Assembly (NCBI GenBank): GCA_002633005.1
Contig: NMRA01000127.1
Span: 188,001 to 246,007, forward strand
Direction: 5' to 3'
Origin: Phoronis australis
Lineage: Eukaryota > Phoronida > Phoronidae
DNA: 58,007 nt
Shown here: in pieces, positions 21,862-32,635 of the stretch
How the letters are laid out: each line of letters opens with the position of its first letter
Numbering within the stretch: the first letter of the stretch is position 1
Notes under the pieces: model-generated
Databases searched by the model: none
Told to the model about the DNA's origin: nothing
The model's input: the letters and a program-made list of their open reading frames with translations, nothing else
Translations under genes and position numbers: made by a program

Positions 21862-22002
21862 CATGGGCGGCACACCATAGGGGGCTGGAGAACTATAGCC
21901 CACACTTTTTTCAGTGCTACGCTGCTCATGGTCTATGGGCGATGCACCACAGGGGGGCTGGGGGTCATAGCCCCCCACTTTTTTCAGTGCTGCGCCACCC
22001 CG
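21862..22002. mobile_element. Dimeric MITE, family B, unit 1 copy
   Basis: Paired with 4242-4382 by duplication. It has the same half-units and inverted ends; the final CATG is mutated to CCGG. Confidence 0.6.
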
Positions 22003-22374
22003 GTTCTGCTTACGTTAAACTTTACTTCTTTACGTAAATGTACCATCATGACAAAGCTTATTATGTAACGTGTGTACAGTATAATGGGTCATTAGTATTG
22101 ACATCACTATGGGCTGGGGTTTATGAACTTGCCTTTATTGTTAACCATTGTAATGTAATAAACATATGCAAAATTGAGTGCTTGACCTGTTCAACTAACT
22201 GGTGACATCATGGGTTCATGAATTTGAGCCCAATGATAAATGTTGTGTTGTGCGCAAATGTGCTTGATCATGTTGTTTGAATGACAGATGTCAGCCAACA
22301 TATTGGATTTGGGTTACCTATTACTTTATTTGGATAGGAATAGGTCAATACATATATTAAGGAAATATTGCAAC

Positions 22375-23960
22375 TTTTCTAGAGTAAAATTTCTTACTAT
22401 ATAAACATTCTCTTACTTAACTGTAGAGGTCACGCAGACAAAATGAAGAGAAAAGACAATTTCAGAATCATTTGTTTACAAGATATACATGTCAAAACCA
22501 AGTCTTGAAAATTCTTTCAGAAACAAATGGGGTTTTGATGTCAAATATTAGAGGAGTTGATATATCGTTTAATAATAATTTTCAGTATATTTTCCATCGT
22601 CAGATTATTGCCTAAGCGGATAGTTATCTAGTTTTAGACATTACTGTCAATAAGTATTTTAAATTTGCACTGATTAAAATATACCGTTCAAACCATGACG
22701 AACCTAGTTTTCTCAAACACAATGAAATTGATTTTGAAAACGATGCTTTTCTAATGTATAGGGACTGGAGTATGATAATCGATAGCTCAAAAGTCGCGTT
22801 TAACTATTGAAATATTAACAATCCAAATGCACGCGAAAATATTTTAGAGGTTATAAAAGAAAACAAATTGTATGATATTAGGCGAGTATTTCACCAAGAC
22901 GAAAATAGTTTCGCGTGGTTTAAAAACACCCTGTGAACATGGGTAGATTGGATTTTTCCTTGCTGCGGTTGACTTTTCTCCAGTTTTCACACTCTTCTAT
23001 TTTTCAAGCCTATAGATCAGGGGCCTATTCCAAGAAACTGACTTAAGTTCATTTTTGACTTAAGCTAAAGATCTGTCTTGCAGTTTTTGAAACTTCCACA
23101 TTCGGTAGGTTAGCCAAAATTAAGACAAAACACTTTAGCCAAACCTAAGATCTCTTTCTTGAATTTGTTTTGAGACAATTTTAACTTTTCTTTTAAAATT
23201 TACTAAACTTTTAAGATTTGCCTTTGTCAGTTTTGTTGGAACGGGATTCAGATCACGCCGCGGTGTTACTTAAAGTTTGTATTTCTGAAGAAAAAAAAGT
23301 GGGAAGGTTACTGGAAATTTAATATTTCATTGTTGCCTAATCAAGATTTTTTCAAAGCGATAAAAAACGAATATTGAAAATATTTACATTTTTAAACTTC
23401 TTCAAAAGACTGGGGGTGAATACACTGATTTTCATGTGGGCCCAGTCGGAAATAATTACATGAAATAAAATACATACATGTATGCAGTCAGTCCGTACTC
23501 AAGAGAGATTACTTCTCGTTGCCCGAATGAACATCTTCAATTGATCACATATGATCAATTATTATGGGAAAGAATTTACTTCAACTGAGAGGTTGAATAA
23601 CACAGTTTTCGTCTGCTATTAAACACCATGATATTCAGAGAGAGAAAACTTTTCGGGCAAACATCGCGGAAGTTGACGGAAAATTGGCAATGGAACCAAG
23701 TAATGCTGAACAATACCTTCCTAGGTTAGAAACATTCAAGAGTAAGTTAGAAGAATTAAATAATAAAAATTGAATCTGTCATGGTTAGATCTAGAACTAG
23801 ATGGTTTGCATGAGAAGAAAAATCTTCGAAATATCTTTGCTATTTAGAAAATATAAATCATAAAGTAAAAAATTAAAGAAATTAGGGACTGAGTCCTTAA
23901 ATTGGGTGCGTTGCACGAAAAGATCCCTATTTATTTCCAATAATATTGAGAATGCAATCT
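22375..23960 (+). pseudogene. L1/Tx1-like LINE remnant, unit 1
   Basis: Same LINE copy as 4850-7415 but keeping a different part. The endonuclease blocks are recognisable at about 22440-22800. After a nested MITE (23020-23249) comes the linker region, with the block MVRSRTRWFA then EEKSSKYLCYLENIN near 23790-23860. That corresponds to the conserved RSR.RW...GEK.SKYF..LE segment between endonuclease and RT of L1-clade elements. A stop follows TRWFA. The RT domain present in unit 0 is missing here, and homology ends near 23960. Confidence 0.8.
23020..23249. mobile_element. MITE inserted in LINE endonuclease, unit 1
   Basis: Flanked by AGATCA at 23014-23019 and 23250-23255. Left end GGGGCCTATTCCAAGAAACT. 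Right end, reverse complemented, GAATCCCGTTCCAACAAAAC. Same insertion as 5465-5711. Confidence 0.8.
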
Positions 23961-24700
23961 AGAGCTCACTCTCGATTTGTATCAAAGCCAAAAATATGAT
24001 ACCAAAACAGAATGGGATAGGACATTCAGGGTTTACACAAGCCCACAAATGCACTGTAGGATTAGAGAACTTAGACGAGTCCCTATTTGGGACTGTTTCA
24101 TGCAACCGAGCACTGAGCTCTACAGATAGGCTTCGTTTATTTGTATTTTATTCAGGTTTGTCTTCTTCAATGGAGTACAGAGCAACATGTTGTACATTAA
24201 GTTTTAATTCAAGGCAAAATGCCTCTAGGGAGTAAAATCTCTAAAAGTATGCTACAAGAACTAACCTTGGTCACGGAACAGTATGAATTTTTTTACTCAC
24301 TACGTAAAAATGGGTTTCCGCTGGTGGTTCTATTTTCCTCGGTGGTTATTGTTATTCTTATTGCTACGACTCCAAAATAGACATCATTAAACGTTGCCAG
24401 TCAAAATATTGACGGCCAATACTCATCAAATATTTATTAAAAGATGCCGCTTATTTTTGTTACCCTTGCCAATTATCTCAATCAGTGTTGTGGGTGATAT
24501 CACATGCCTATGACAAGTTGCAGCTGTGAGCTTTGGGCAAGTGTTCTTACCCAGCACATTTGTGATTTTTTTCTTCAGGAATTATGAGAGCACATTATGC
24601 TGCTTAGATATGAGAGCATACAAATTCCACTGTGTACCCTTCCCATCTGATGTTGGTGATTTAGACCACATGAGGAAATCATTCCTAGAAAACAGTCGCA
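23961..24700. other. No recognisable gene
   Basis: Short frames at 23996-24235 and 24526-24723 show no family motif. The region may contain decayed upstream parts of the LINE that becomes recognisable from 24714. Confidence 0.35.
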
Positions 24701-24713
24701 CAGACATCTGGGT

Positions 24714-25885
24714 ATGCTGTTAGATGAAAAACTCTCATTCACCCCTCACGTTCGGGAGCTCGTACAAAAAACTCAGGAACTAATAAACCCACTTGAGCTT
24801 GTCTCTCGTCATCTGAATTCTACACATTTAGAAGTTTTGTTCAAATCCTTTGTACTTCCACACATTGATTATTGTGATATTATATATCAGTCTGCCAATA
24901 CGGGTGCACTCCAACATTTGGAGAAGTTACAATATCAAGCCGCCTTACTCATAACCGGGGCTTACAGGGGATCCAATAGTGTTAAGGTTTTGAGTGGTCT
25001 CAAGTGGCCCAAACTGTCTACTCGACGCAATCTTCACATGACCACGTTTACTTTCAAGGTAATAAACAATGTCAACAACGTGTCTGTCAAAAAATATTTG
25101 ATCTATATACTAGACAAGGCCATCGTAGTGATTTGAGATCCTCCACCCCATATGCAATTCCTCCGTCGTTCAGTCAGGCATTCAGAAGGTCTACAGTCAT
25201 AATGTGCATCAACAACTGGAATTCTCTTCCAGTCTCTGTTAAGGAAAGCAACTCTTTTACGAGTATAAAAAATAATTTAGAACCGTTTTTCATAATTTTG
25301 ATAACTCAACACCCTTTACTCAATTCTCCCCTACCCGCGATAACAAAATAGCATTGTACAGATCAAGATGTGGTCTTTTCCTCAACTCTGACAGGTTCAG
25401 GCACAACTTTAGTAATGTCTCTCCAAACTAAATGTGGTGACCGTCAATCTTATCCTCACATTTTCTTCAAATGTCCGCTCATCGAATCCCTGAGAGACTC
25501 ACTCTCCGCACTCAATGATAACCAATCAATTGTTAACGCTCTCAATTCGTGTAATAATATCCGTACTAGAGTTACATTATTACTGAATGGTAGTCCTAAC
25601 CTTGACTTCGTTCTCAACGAATTCCTCCTAAGCAACGTTAGCAAATTTTTATGTACCGTTTATCAATATTGTTGCATATGATTTCCCTACATGAATCTGT
25701 ACATAATTTTGTTTTTACATATCTGTAATAGCATGTCTAAGTATTGGAATACTTATTTTAGATACTACTTAATTGTATATACCTCCATGTATATAAGTTT
25801 CATTTATGAATTTACAACCCAGATATAATGCTTCGCGGTTTCTGGGTTTGTTATTATTTCTTTGTATGTTTTGTGTATCCTTCAA
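24714..25885 (+). pseudogene. CR1/Jockey-like LINE 3' end
   Basis: The first frame (24714-25136) reads LLDEKLSFTPHVRELVQKT, then LVSRHLNSTHLEVLFKSFVL followed by PHIDYCDIIYQ and LEKLQYQAALLITGAYRGS. This is the typical post-RT region of CR1/Jockey-group ORF2. A frameshift near 25050-25080 moves the continuation to another frame, which carries NNWNSLPVSVKESNSFTSIK and then PHIFFKCPLIESLRDSL, the degenerate C-terminal Cys/His tail. The 3' untranslated part ends with CAATAAATATATATC near 25885. It is 5'-truncated, as is usual for LINEs, and has no counterpart in unit 0. Confidence 0.85.
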
Positions 25886-27416
25886 TAAATATATATCACA
25901 GTGTAGTGTAGACCACATGGTTCTGTGTTATAATTTTGAAGATATTTTGTGATTTGTGAAAGTAAATTGACGGATTTTGCAATGGCTCGGCTGTGAGTAA
26001 TATGGCTTGGTCTAATTCTCGTTTGTGAATATTCTACATATTTCCCTGCTGATTTTGTGGTATAGCGAAAATAAATATCCATTATCAAAACATGAGTCTC
26101 ATGTTATACCATTCCCATTATGATATTTTGATTGTGTGGGATAATGTAATCAATAATGAAAAAAACTAAGGATTGCCACATTTGAAACTCCTCTGCGCAT
26201 TTATTTACGGACTTAGTACGGTGGACTTACATTTTTTCTCTACCACAAGCATTTTAGACTCAATGCGGAACGTCATTTAGAGGGCTCTAAATTTGATACG
26301 GTACTAAAGTTTCGAAAAGACCGGACTAGTGAACGTACCAAAGTCGGTCCCATTACGTAAGCGCCACAGGTTTGGTCCGAACTATATTGCTCGACCGCCC
26401 TAATTTATCTTCCCGCTCCACTTTAGTGCGGAGTTCTTTCGTCCAGGGTATTAGCCAGGGTACTAGAAATTTTGATTTTTGGCCTTAAAAGGTACATGTA
26501 CATTTGATTTCTGCATAGTATATTTGTTAATTTTACTTGGCAGTGGGTGTGGAACATATCACCCTAACTTTGTACCTTATCTGCGTTTCTGACGTTTTTC
26601 AAATGCATGCAGTGCGCAAGTGGATACAGGGGATAGCAGTCTTAACAAATACTCTGTTTACATCGAATCCACCCGTCGTAAAGGAGACCGCTTTTGTGCC
26701 GACATTGAGCAGGTAATCTTCAACACCCGGACAAGTGAAACCTCAAGTTTGTGCCCGATGGCTTGGGCGGCGCACCATAGGGGTATGGAGGGCTATAGCC
26801 CCCCACTTTTTCCAGTGCTGTGCCGACTACGGTCTATGGGTGGTGCACCACAGGGGGGCTGGGTGGCCATAACCACCCCCCCCCCACTTTCCTCAGTGCT
26901 GTGCCGCCCATGGATGGGCAAGTTGAATTGAAAGTTCTGTTCGGAAATTATACTCACTCTGAACGAAATTTTTCGTTTATTGAGCAGTAGCAGTTCAGTT
27001 AGGGAATGCCGGATATTCGTCACATGATGTTTATGGGGACCGTTCAGTAATTGTCTCGCTGCGAGAAATTCATCCAAAACCACGTGGTTCCGTCGAAAAC
27101 ACGCGGCGACATAGTGTTGCGTAATGTTGCTTATTAGCAAGACACTATGATTACTGCACGCTCCTCAGAATTATCGTCTGCGTCTGCTTGGACCATAGAC
27201 ATCTTAATTCTGTAGACCAGGCGCACGTGCTGCTGCAGCTGACAACGACATAGTGGAGAGTGCTACCATAGACTATAGTACATGGACCGCCAACTCCGTA
27301 TACTTTCAATGGACGAAATCTGTGAGCTTGCGCACAAGCCTTTACGTCATTATTCACTGGCGACACCTGGCTAAATTATCTGGTGTAATTTCCGGCAAGT
27401 ACGTCATCTGCTAATC
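25886..27416. other. Intergenic DNA with one MITE
   Basis: No gene recognised. Contains the family B MITE at 26762 and a C-run near 26876-26885. The last 250 bases before the THAP exon are less AT-rich and could include its promoter, but no clear TATA or initiator can be defended. Confidence 0.35.
26762..26912. mobile_element. Dimeric MITE, family B, fourth copy
   Basis: Left end CTTGGGCGGCGCACCATAGG and right end, reverse complemented, CATGGGCGGCACAGCACTGA. It is not part of the tandem-unit homology, so this is an independent insertion of the family. Confidence 0.65.
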
Positions 27417-27621
27417 ATGGTCGGCTGCTGTGTGGCCGGTTGTTCGGCTACGCAGGCGAAATGCAGAGGCGTTAGCTTCCATAGTGTACGGAGACCCCAA
27501 AATCCGCTGTGGGAGAAAAAGTTATGTTCTCGCGTCGACGTGAATGGAAGTTGTTCTTCCAAAAAAAACTTGTACATTTGTTCACGTCACTTCGAAGATG
27601 GGTGTTTTTTAAGAGGCTCTG
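27417..27621 (+). CDS. THAP-domain coding exon (partial gene or fragment)
   Basis: The frame starts MVGCCVAGCSATQAKCRGVS and carries the THAP C2CH signature: C5 and C9 near the start, FHSVRR after the loop, the core tryptophan in NPLWEKKLC, then the YICSRHFEDGCFL block with its Cys and His ligands. THAP domains bind DNA and occur both in host transcription factors and in P-element-like transposases. The frame reaches a stop at about 27638, before the usual AVP box. A possible splice donor, CTCTGGTAGGCC, lies at 27621/27622, so this could be a first exon. No second exon or transposase was found downstream. Start chosen at the ATG immediately before the first zinc ligand, as in other THAP proteins. 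Confidence 0.7.
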
Positions 27622-28393
27622 GTAGGCCTACTACTTAATCCTGTCTTCACAAATCCATTTTTCTTTTCTCCGTTTTGAAATTGATGAAAACTATCTGGTA
27701 AACTTTTTGACGAAAAATGTCCGCTAAATTTCTTCCAATGGTAGTGACTGGTGAACTCTTGTCCTTACGAGGACCTTCAGCCATAGTCTAGTGAGCGAAT
27801 TAACCAAATTACTCTTCGGTGGCCCTGATCAGACGGTTGGTCTCAGCATAATGCGCACATTAGGCCAGGATTTGGATCAGCGATTTCAACAAATTCACAT
27901 TCGTGTACAAATAAATAGGACGCTAGTAAAACCTTTAACATACCTGTAAATAAAGATTACATTAATACTTCAGAAATAAATACCTGGACCTGTCAAAATC
28001 TATCCCGCAATTCAACAGCAGGCTACATACTCAATTATTTATGTCGACTGTATGCCGCACAAAACTTGAACCATCTTAGCAAAGTACGCTGCAGTCTATG
28101 AAAATACCAGAATAACGAAAAACCTCGGAAGCAAGGGAAATGAACCCTAAGAGGTAGCAAGCAAGATAAAGGGGGTGGTAGGGACGTGAAGCTGACGTGT
28201 GCCTAATTTTCAATTTCATACTTTTATGTGGCATTTTCATAATTTTGATTTGAGATGTCAACTCAGATCAAACGGTTTGAAAGTTCGGATTTTTAATTTG
28301 AACTTGAGTTGCACTGCACGTGACCTTTTATGAATTTACCGTAGTTGGCTACAGACAGGCCCACCTTTATGAAAACAAGCAACGTAGACAAAC
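27622..28393. other. No recognisable gene
   Basis: Would contain the intron or downstream exons if the THAP exon belongs to a gene. I could not identify the rest of a THAP protein here. Confidence 0.3.
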
Positions 28394-28551
28394 GCATGCG
28401 CGCACCCAGGGGAAAAGTCCAAGAGAAAGAGACGAAAGTCCACAATACGGCAGTACCCCGTTTTTTATTTTAGTTCTCACGCTTTTTGTTAGCAAAAGGT
28501 CCACTTTGCCAGAGATTCGAGCCCCCGTATTAGAGGCTGGGTGCGCGCATG
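28394..28551. mobile_element. MITE family C (GCATGCGCGCACCCAG TIRs), copy 1
   Basis: Left end GCATGCGCGCACCCAG and right end CTGGGTGCGCGCATG form a nearly perfect 15-base inverted repeat. The interior holds GATTCGAGCCCCC, which resembles an RNA polymerase III B box but lies in a palindrome-rich context. Second copy at 29067. Confidence 0.7.
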
Positions 28552-28692
28552 AAACGTCTATACAAATTGCACCCAATGCAGCTCCTGGTTTAAACGCGGG
28601 CTTCTTTTTCAAAGTTTGGTCAGGTATAAATAACGCCACAAACATGGAGGTTCACTGAAACACGTCTACCTTACAGATGTGACAATCCCTAA

Positions 28693-28928
28693 CAAAGGCG
28701 GATCTACAGGGGGGGTTCAGGGGGTTTAAGCCCACCCTCGGGACAGGATAAAAAATAAAAACTGGAAAAAAAATCGCCAGAAAAACGAATTTAGCTACTA
28801 AAAATCCCCAAAAATCTTACACGGGAGGAGGGAAACCCTCTCGCGACCTTCCTTCTCCTCGGCGCTACGCGCCTCGGATTCTTTCGAATCCTAAACCCCC
28901 CCTTACTGAAATCGTAGATCTGCCACTG
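28693..28928. mobile_element. hAT-type MITE, family A, independent copy
   Basis: Ends CAAAGGCGGATCTAC and, reverse complemented, CAGTGGCAGATCTAC (12 of 15 match). The interior matches 2905-3134, including the CGCCAG-AAAACG motif and the CTACGCGCCTCGGATTC segment. The 8-base flanks do not give a clear duplication. Confidence 0.65.
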
Positions 28929-29066
28929 CCTAGCCACGGAAAACTTGAGAGGCCGACAAAAATACTAATGATGAAATACCGGTGATGATAATCATCCACT
29001 TTGTTAATTTACTTCACCTACACAATTGGAAATAGCCGCTAAAATGAAACTCATTCGAGTAAGCAC

Positions 29067-29216
29067 CACGTCATGCGCGCACTCAGAGGGGGGGTTCGAG
29101 CCCCCCCCCTTGGCGAAGTGGGCAAAAAGGTCTGCCCGCTCTCTTGTTAACAACAGGTCCATAACGTCAGGAATTCGAGCCCCCCATTTTGAAGACTGGG
29201 TGCGCGCATGCACGTG
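29067..29216. mobile_element. MITE family C, copy 2
   Basis: Left end CACGTCATGCGCGCACTCAG and right end CTGGGTGCGCGCATGCACGT. The interior contains two TTCGAGCCCCC segments. It shares its plan with the copy at 28394 about 500 bases away, in the same orientation. Confidence 0.7.
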
Positions 29217-29379
29217 AGTCCCTGGACAGCCCCAATATGGTAAAACCCAAGGAGCTCAAGTCGGGGTTAAATCAGGATGGGCATAAATAAGGAAATTTAC
29301 TGTATCAACAGATTAGACAAATAAGAATAAGATACAAAGCATTGATACAGTGTACACGCGCACAATAACTGGGTCTATC

Positions 29380-29430
29380 AATTTTCCCGCCGCAAGCGAT
29401 TGAACCAATCGGATCACCAATGGCGCAAAC
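29380..29430 (+). promoter_or_regulatory. CCAAT boxes and GC-rich motif upstream of PHD-like gene A
   Basis: TTTTCCCGCCGC at about 29380 is followed by GAACCAATCGG and CACCAATGGCG within 40 bases. A TATATATG lies near 29543. The block is retained at 57278-57310 on the minus strand in the inverted copy. Paired CCAAT boxes and a TTCCCGCC-type E2F-like motif are common in S-phase and histone promoters; function here is inference. Confidence 0.4.
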
Positions 29431-29707
29431 CTTTCGAAAACAAGCCTAATTTTTAGGGAGTCTGTTACTGCTCTTTATATTTTCAAAACTTTAATTTGTT
29501 ATAGTTAATTTATTTGCTGTGCACCTCAATGAGACCAGTTCATATATATGCATTTAACACTATTAATACATTGTAAAATCATAGATTATGCACTATCAAC
29601 ATGAGCCAAAAACAGTACACCCCTTTATTAAAAAATGGGTTAAAGGTTAGAAACAAAGGACGAGAGCGTAGACAAGTTTCCATCACTTGCAACGTCGATT
29701 TTTTACG

Positions 29708-30029
29708 ATGGACGTTGGAGAAGAACATCAGTCTGGTGACAGCAACACGGAATCGTACGAAGGCGATGATTTTCGAAATTTGATTCGTTGTGTTGTTTGT
29801 CATTTTTTTCCTACAGTTCAGGATTATTTGTGGATACAGGAACAAGAACTGAACGATGCAGGGTTCGTGACAACGTTGGTGAACGGTGATATCTATCTAA
29901 GTAAGGTGTTACAACTGTCATCGATATTGTCATCTCCTCTGTTTTCATCCAACCTTTCCAGATGAAAACTTGAATGAAGAGGACCTTCAGTACTTGAGTG
30001 AGCATGGTATACTGTGTGATTTATGTTGA
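29708..30029 (+). pseudogene. PHD-like zinc-finger mini-protein, copy A (frameshifted)
   Basis: Starts MDVGEEHQSGDSNTESYEGD. The ancestral frame is 105 residues with ligands C28, C31, C66, C69, H74, C77, C102 and C105. That is the C4HC3 spacing of a PHD finger except for a long first gap (34 residues), and the protein ends on the last Cys. In this copy 4 extra bases after ...GDIYL (about 29900) shift the frame. The DNA beyond still encodes the second half in another frame and ends in TGA at 30027-30029. Across the last 125 bases it differs from copy B at about 4 sites. No intron is seen. Family membership beyond the ligand pattern is unknown. Confidence 0.65.
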
Positions 30030-30039
30030 ATTATTCAAC

Positions 30040-30055
30040 GGTTCTTTTAAGAACC
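30040..30055 (+). terminator. Histone-type 3' stem-loop 1 (copy A)
   Basis: GGTTCTTTTAAGAACC, starting 11 bases after the TGA. A 6-base-pair stem GGTTCT/AGAACC with a TTTA loop fits the metazoan histone mRNA rule GGYYYT-TTTA-ARRRCC. Upstream flank CAAC, downstream flank ATTTCA. Confidence 0.6.
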
Positions 30056-30080
30056 ATTTCACGCTATACCTACAACCAAC

Positions 30081-30096
30081 GGCCCTTTTAAGGGCC
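30081..30096 (+). terminator. Histone-type 3' stem-loop 2 (copy A)
   Basis: GGCCCTTTTAAGGGCC with flanks CCAAC and ACTCAAC. Stem, loop and both flanks agree with the replication-dependent histone mRNA consensus bound by SLBP (5' purine/C flank, 3' ACYCA). About 15 bases downstream, CAGAAGAACTGCTC at 30110-30123 resembles a histone downstream element that pairs with U7 snRNA. Confidence 0.7.
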
Positions 30097-30516
30097 ACTC
30101 AACACTTCCCAGAAGAACTGCTCACTTGAGAATGTTGATTTATCAACACGCTTTCGTAGTTTTCTCAGTAGGCCTATGTGAACCGTAAATCAAAAACTGT
30201 CCGATAACTATGCTGCTATTGGGCAAGCAGACGACATAAAGGGTCGGAACCGAAGTTTGAATTTTGAAATTAATTACCAGTAGCATTGCCAAAAGTACTC
30301 ACAATACCAACACTTTTACTATTGAAAGACTATGAAAATCGTTTCAATACCGAAATTAATATAAATTAATGTTTTTTTTTCGCTGTTTTGGAAAGTAGAT
30401 GCAGGTATTTCTCGTCAAATTAAAACTGACCGGAAACTGCAGCAGATAGGTCAGGAGAGTTCAACTCAGCTCGTAAGAATATGCCGGAGTTGCGAATCTG
30501 TTGTCTATAATCTATG

Positions 30517-32635
30517 GTGCTACTAGTTACGTGACACGGCTAATTGACCTACCGCAAGCTCCGCCCCTATACGAAAAGTCACGTGATACCCGACAATCGA
30601 CCTAGATGTCAGAGGCAAATACGCTGTCGCTAAACGACGTTCCTGGTGGAATCGATGAGTGTTTTTGCACTATTTGAAAACTCTTCAACAGAGACAAGAG
30701 GCGATGCTTTTCAACAGAGAATCGTACGTTCATGATATTGGAATTTGTAACGGTGACGATGAAACAATAAGTGCTCGAGGAGCCAGGGAAAATCCGAAGA
30801 ACCCCTCGGCCTCTGGGCCACCTTCACCAGACAAATGACAAGGCCACTGATACGATATGTTCATGTAAAGTTGGTATGTACCTCAAAGTCGAATTATCTG
30901 TACGATTCCATAGATTTCAAGACCTTTCGATTAAAATCAGTGAAGATTCACCGGTATTTTTATTCTGTCGTCTGCTAAATTTCGCCAAATGAAAAGTAGG
31001 TCACAACTGGTGGGACTCCTGAAGTAAAGTAGGTCATAGATTATAAACAAGACATGCACTATATAGTCTCTGACCAGGTCGACTCGATAGCACTGTTTAC
31101 GCGTTTCTGACCTTGTAACGAAATATTTTGATAAAAAATTCAGGTTCATAGCTCAGGTACACACTCATCTGGTCCTAGGCAAACAGTTAGCTCCGGTAGG
31201 TCTAGGACTGTGTCTAAGTCAAATTTATGTCTGGAATTCAGTTGCGGATCTAGGATACCAAAGGGGGGCCCCAACATATGTTGCCTCGACTAATTGAGAA
31301 GTGCGATTGTATGTGCACAGGCGGCCCGAAAGTTGCAGGGTCCAGGGATGTAGACCTTTGAACCTTCTGTTCAGAAAATCTATGGATGCACTAAAAAAAA
31401 CAGGAACACGATTCCGCCGCGATCTGGGGTCTGAGCCCCCCATCTACCGCTACCGGTCGTAGTTACTGGACTCAATATTTTCTCACGCTCTTCCTGTTTC
31501 TTTTTGCTTGCGGCAGCCAAGGGGGTGGGCTCGAGCCCCTGCCCCCCCCCCCCCCCNCCCCTAAATCCGCCTATGGAATTGTCCGTTTGCACCACTAAGA
31601 CAAATAGGCGTACCTTCTTATGAACTTGGCATTTTTTGTAGTTTCATTCCATAAAGGCAGCTTTCATTTAATTTTGAAGGTAGCATGATCACCAAGTCGT
31701 AGTATGGTTACAAAAGATTACAAGTCTGGTGTGGTAGTTCTAAAAATAGGGAATTTACAAAAAATAACTCAAATTCTTTTTTAAAGCTTCATAAATCTAA
31801 GTATCATGTTTGAACAACTTCAAAATGAGCTCCCTCTAACTCTACAGACATAGTGTATAATAGAGGTACACGTTAAAAAGTAATTCAACAGTTTATTTTT
31901 AGTGACAACAGCTCGACCAAGGCAGTAATCCAGTGCCCTTCCCTGTGCCGATCGAATATTTAAATTTTGACCGGGAGAAAAAGTTCAGTTGAACGCTAGC
32001 GTACGGTATATGAATAACAAAAATGTACCTCTGATACGAAACAAAATAATGTCCATTAGGTTGAAATAAATTTAAAAAAAATAAAATAGAAATGTCCTTG
32101 AAAACAACAATTTCCGCTAGAGTGCTGAGATCCAGAAGGTGCCGAGACAAAGGCGGCCAGACGTAGGAAACTCGGGAGTCAAAATCTGAGATAACCCTGC
32201 ACCATAGCCACCAACCTGAAAGTGCGTATCTTGGAACTAATATATTTGTGTTTATTATAGCCTTCGAGTTATCAAGCAACATTGCTAAGTTCAGCTGCTC
32301 GTGTGGCCGTATAGTTTGATCCATAGTTTACGCTTTTCAACATCATTTTTCGGCTTAGGACATGCCAAAAAAATGACAGGATATTATTCTGGAGCGGCAC
32401 AACGGCTGGCGGTGCTGCACACGCCATATCAACACCGTTTCCCCATTCTTAGCGGATAATTTCTTGAGCTATATACCGAAGTAAGTTTTACTCGACTACG
32501 TGTGGTTTGTCGAGTAAAATGGCGGCTTGGAAACGCAGACGAAGGTGTGCCAAGAATGCTGCGTTCTGATTGGTTAATTAAGCCGTCCGTCATAATCCTA
32601 GCGATAGGTCAATTGCCGTGTAAACACACGGTTTA
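30517..32635. other. No recognisable gene
   Basis: Contains the hAT-type element at 31239-31575 and short chance frames. CATAGATTATAAACAAGAC near 31033 resembles the distal end of the inverted duplication. Confidence 0.35.
31239..31575. mobile_element. hAT-type MITE with TGGAATT flanks
   Basis: Left end CAGTTGCGGATCTAGG. Right end, reverse complemented, CATAGGCGGATTTAGG. The sequence TGGAATT occurs at both edges (about 31232-31238 and 31574-31580), consistent with a 7- to 8-base target duplication. The right half has a long C-run (about 31542-31560) that contains the only ambiguous base in the window, N at 31557. Confidence 0.6.

Larger units (their letters stand above)
29280..30516 (+). repeat. 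Inverted duplication, left arm (PHD-like gene copy A)
   Basis: This segment recurs in opposite orientation at 55448-57408. Homology starts at GGCATAAATAAGGAAATTTA (29280) and ends at TATAATCTATGGT (30516). It spans a promoter-like region, the small reading frame, the 3' stem-loops and several hundred bases beyond. No terminal inverted repeats or target duplication are evident, so it looks like a segmental duplication or an unclassified element. Confidence 0.85.
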
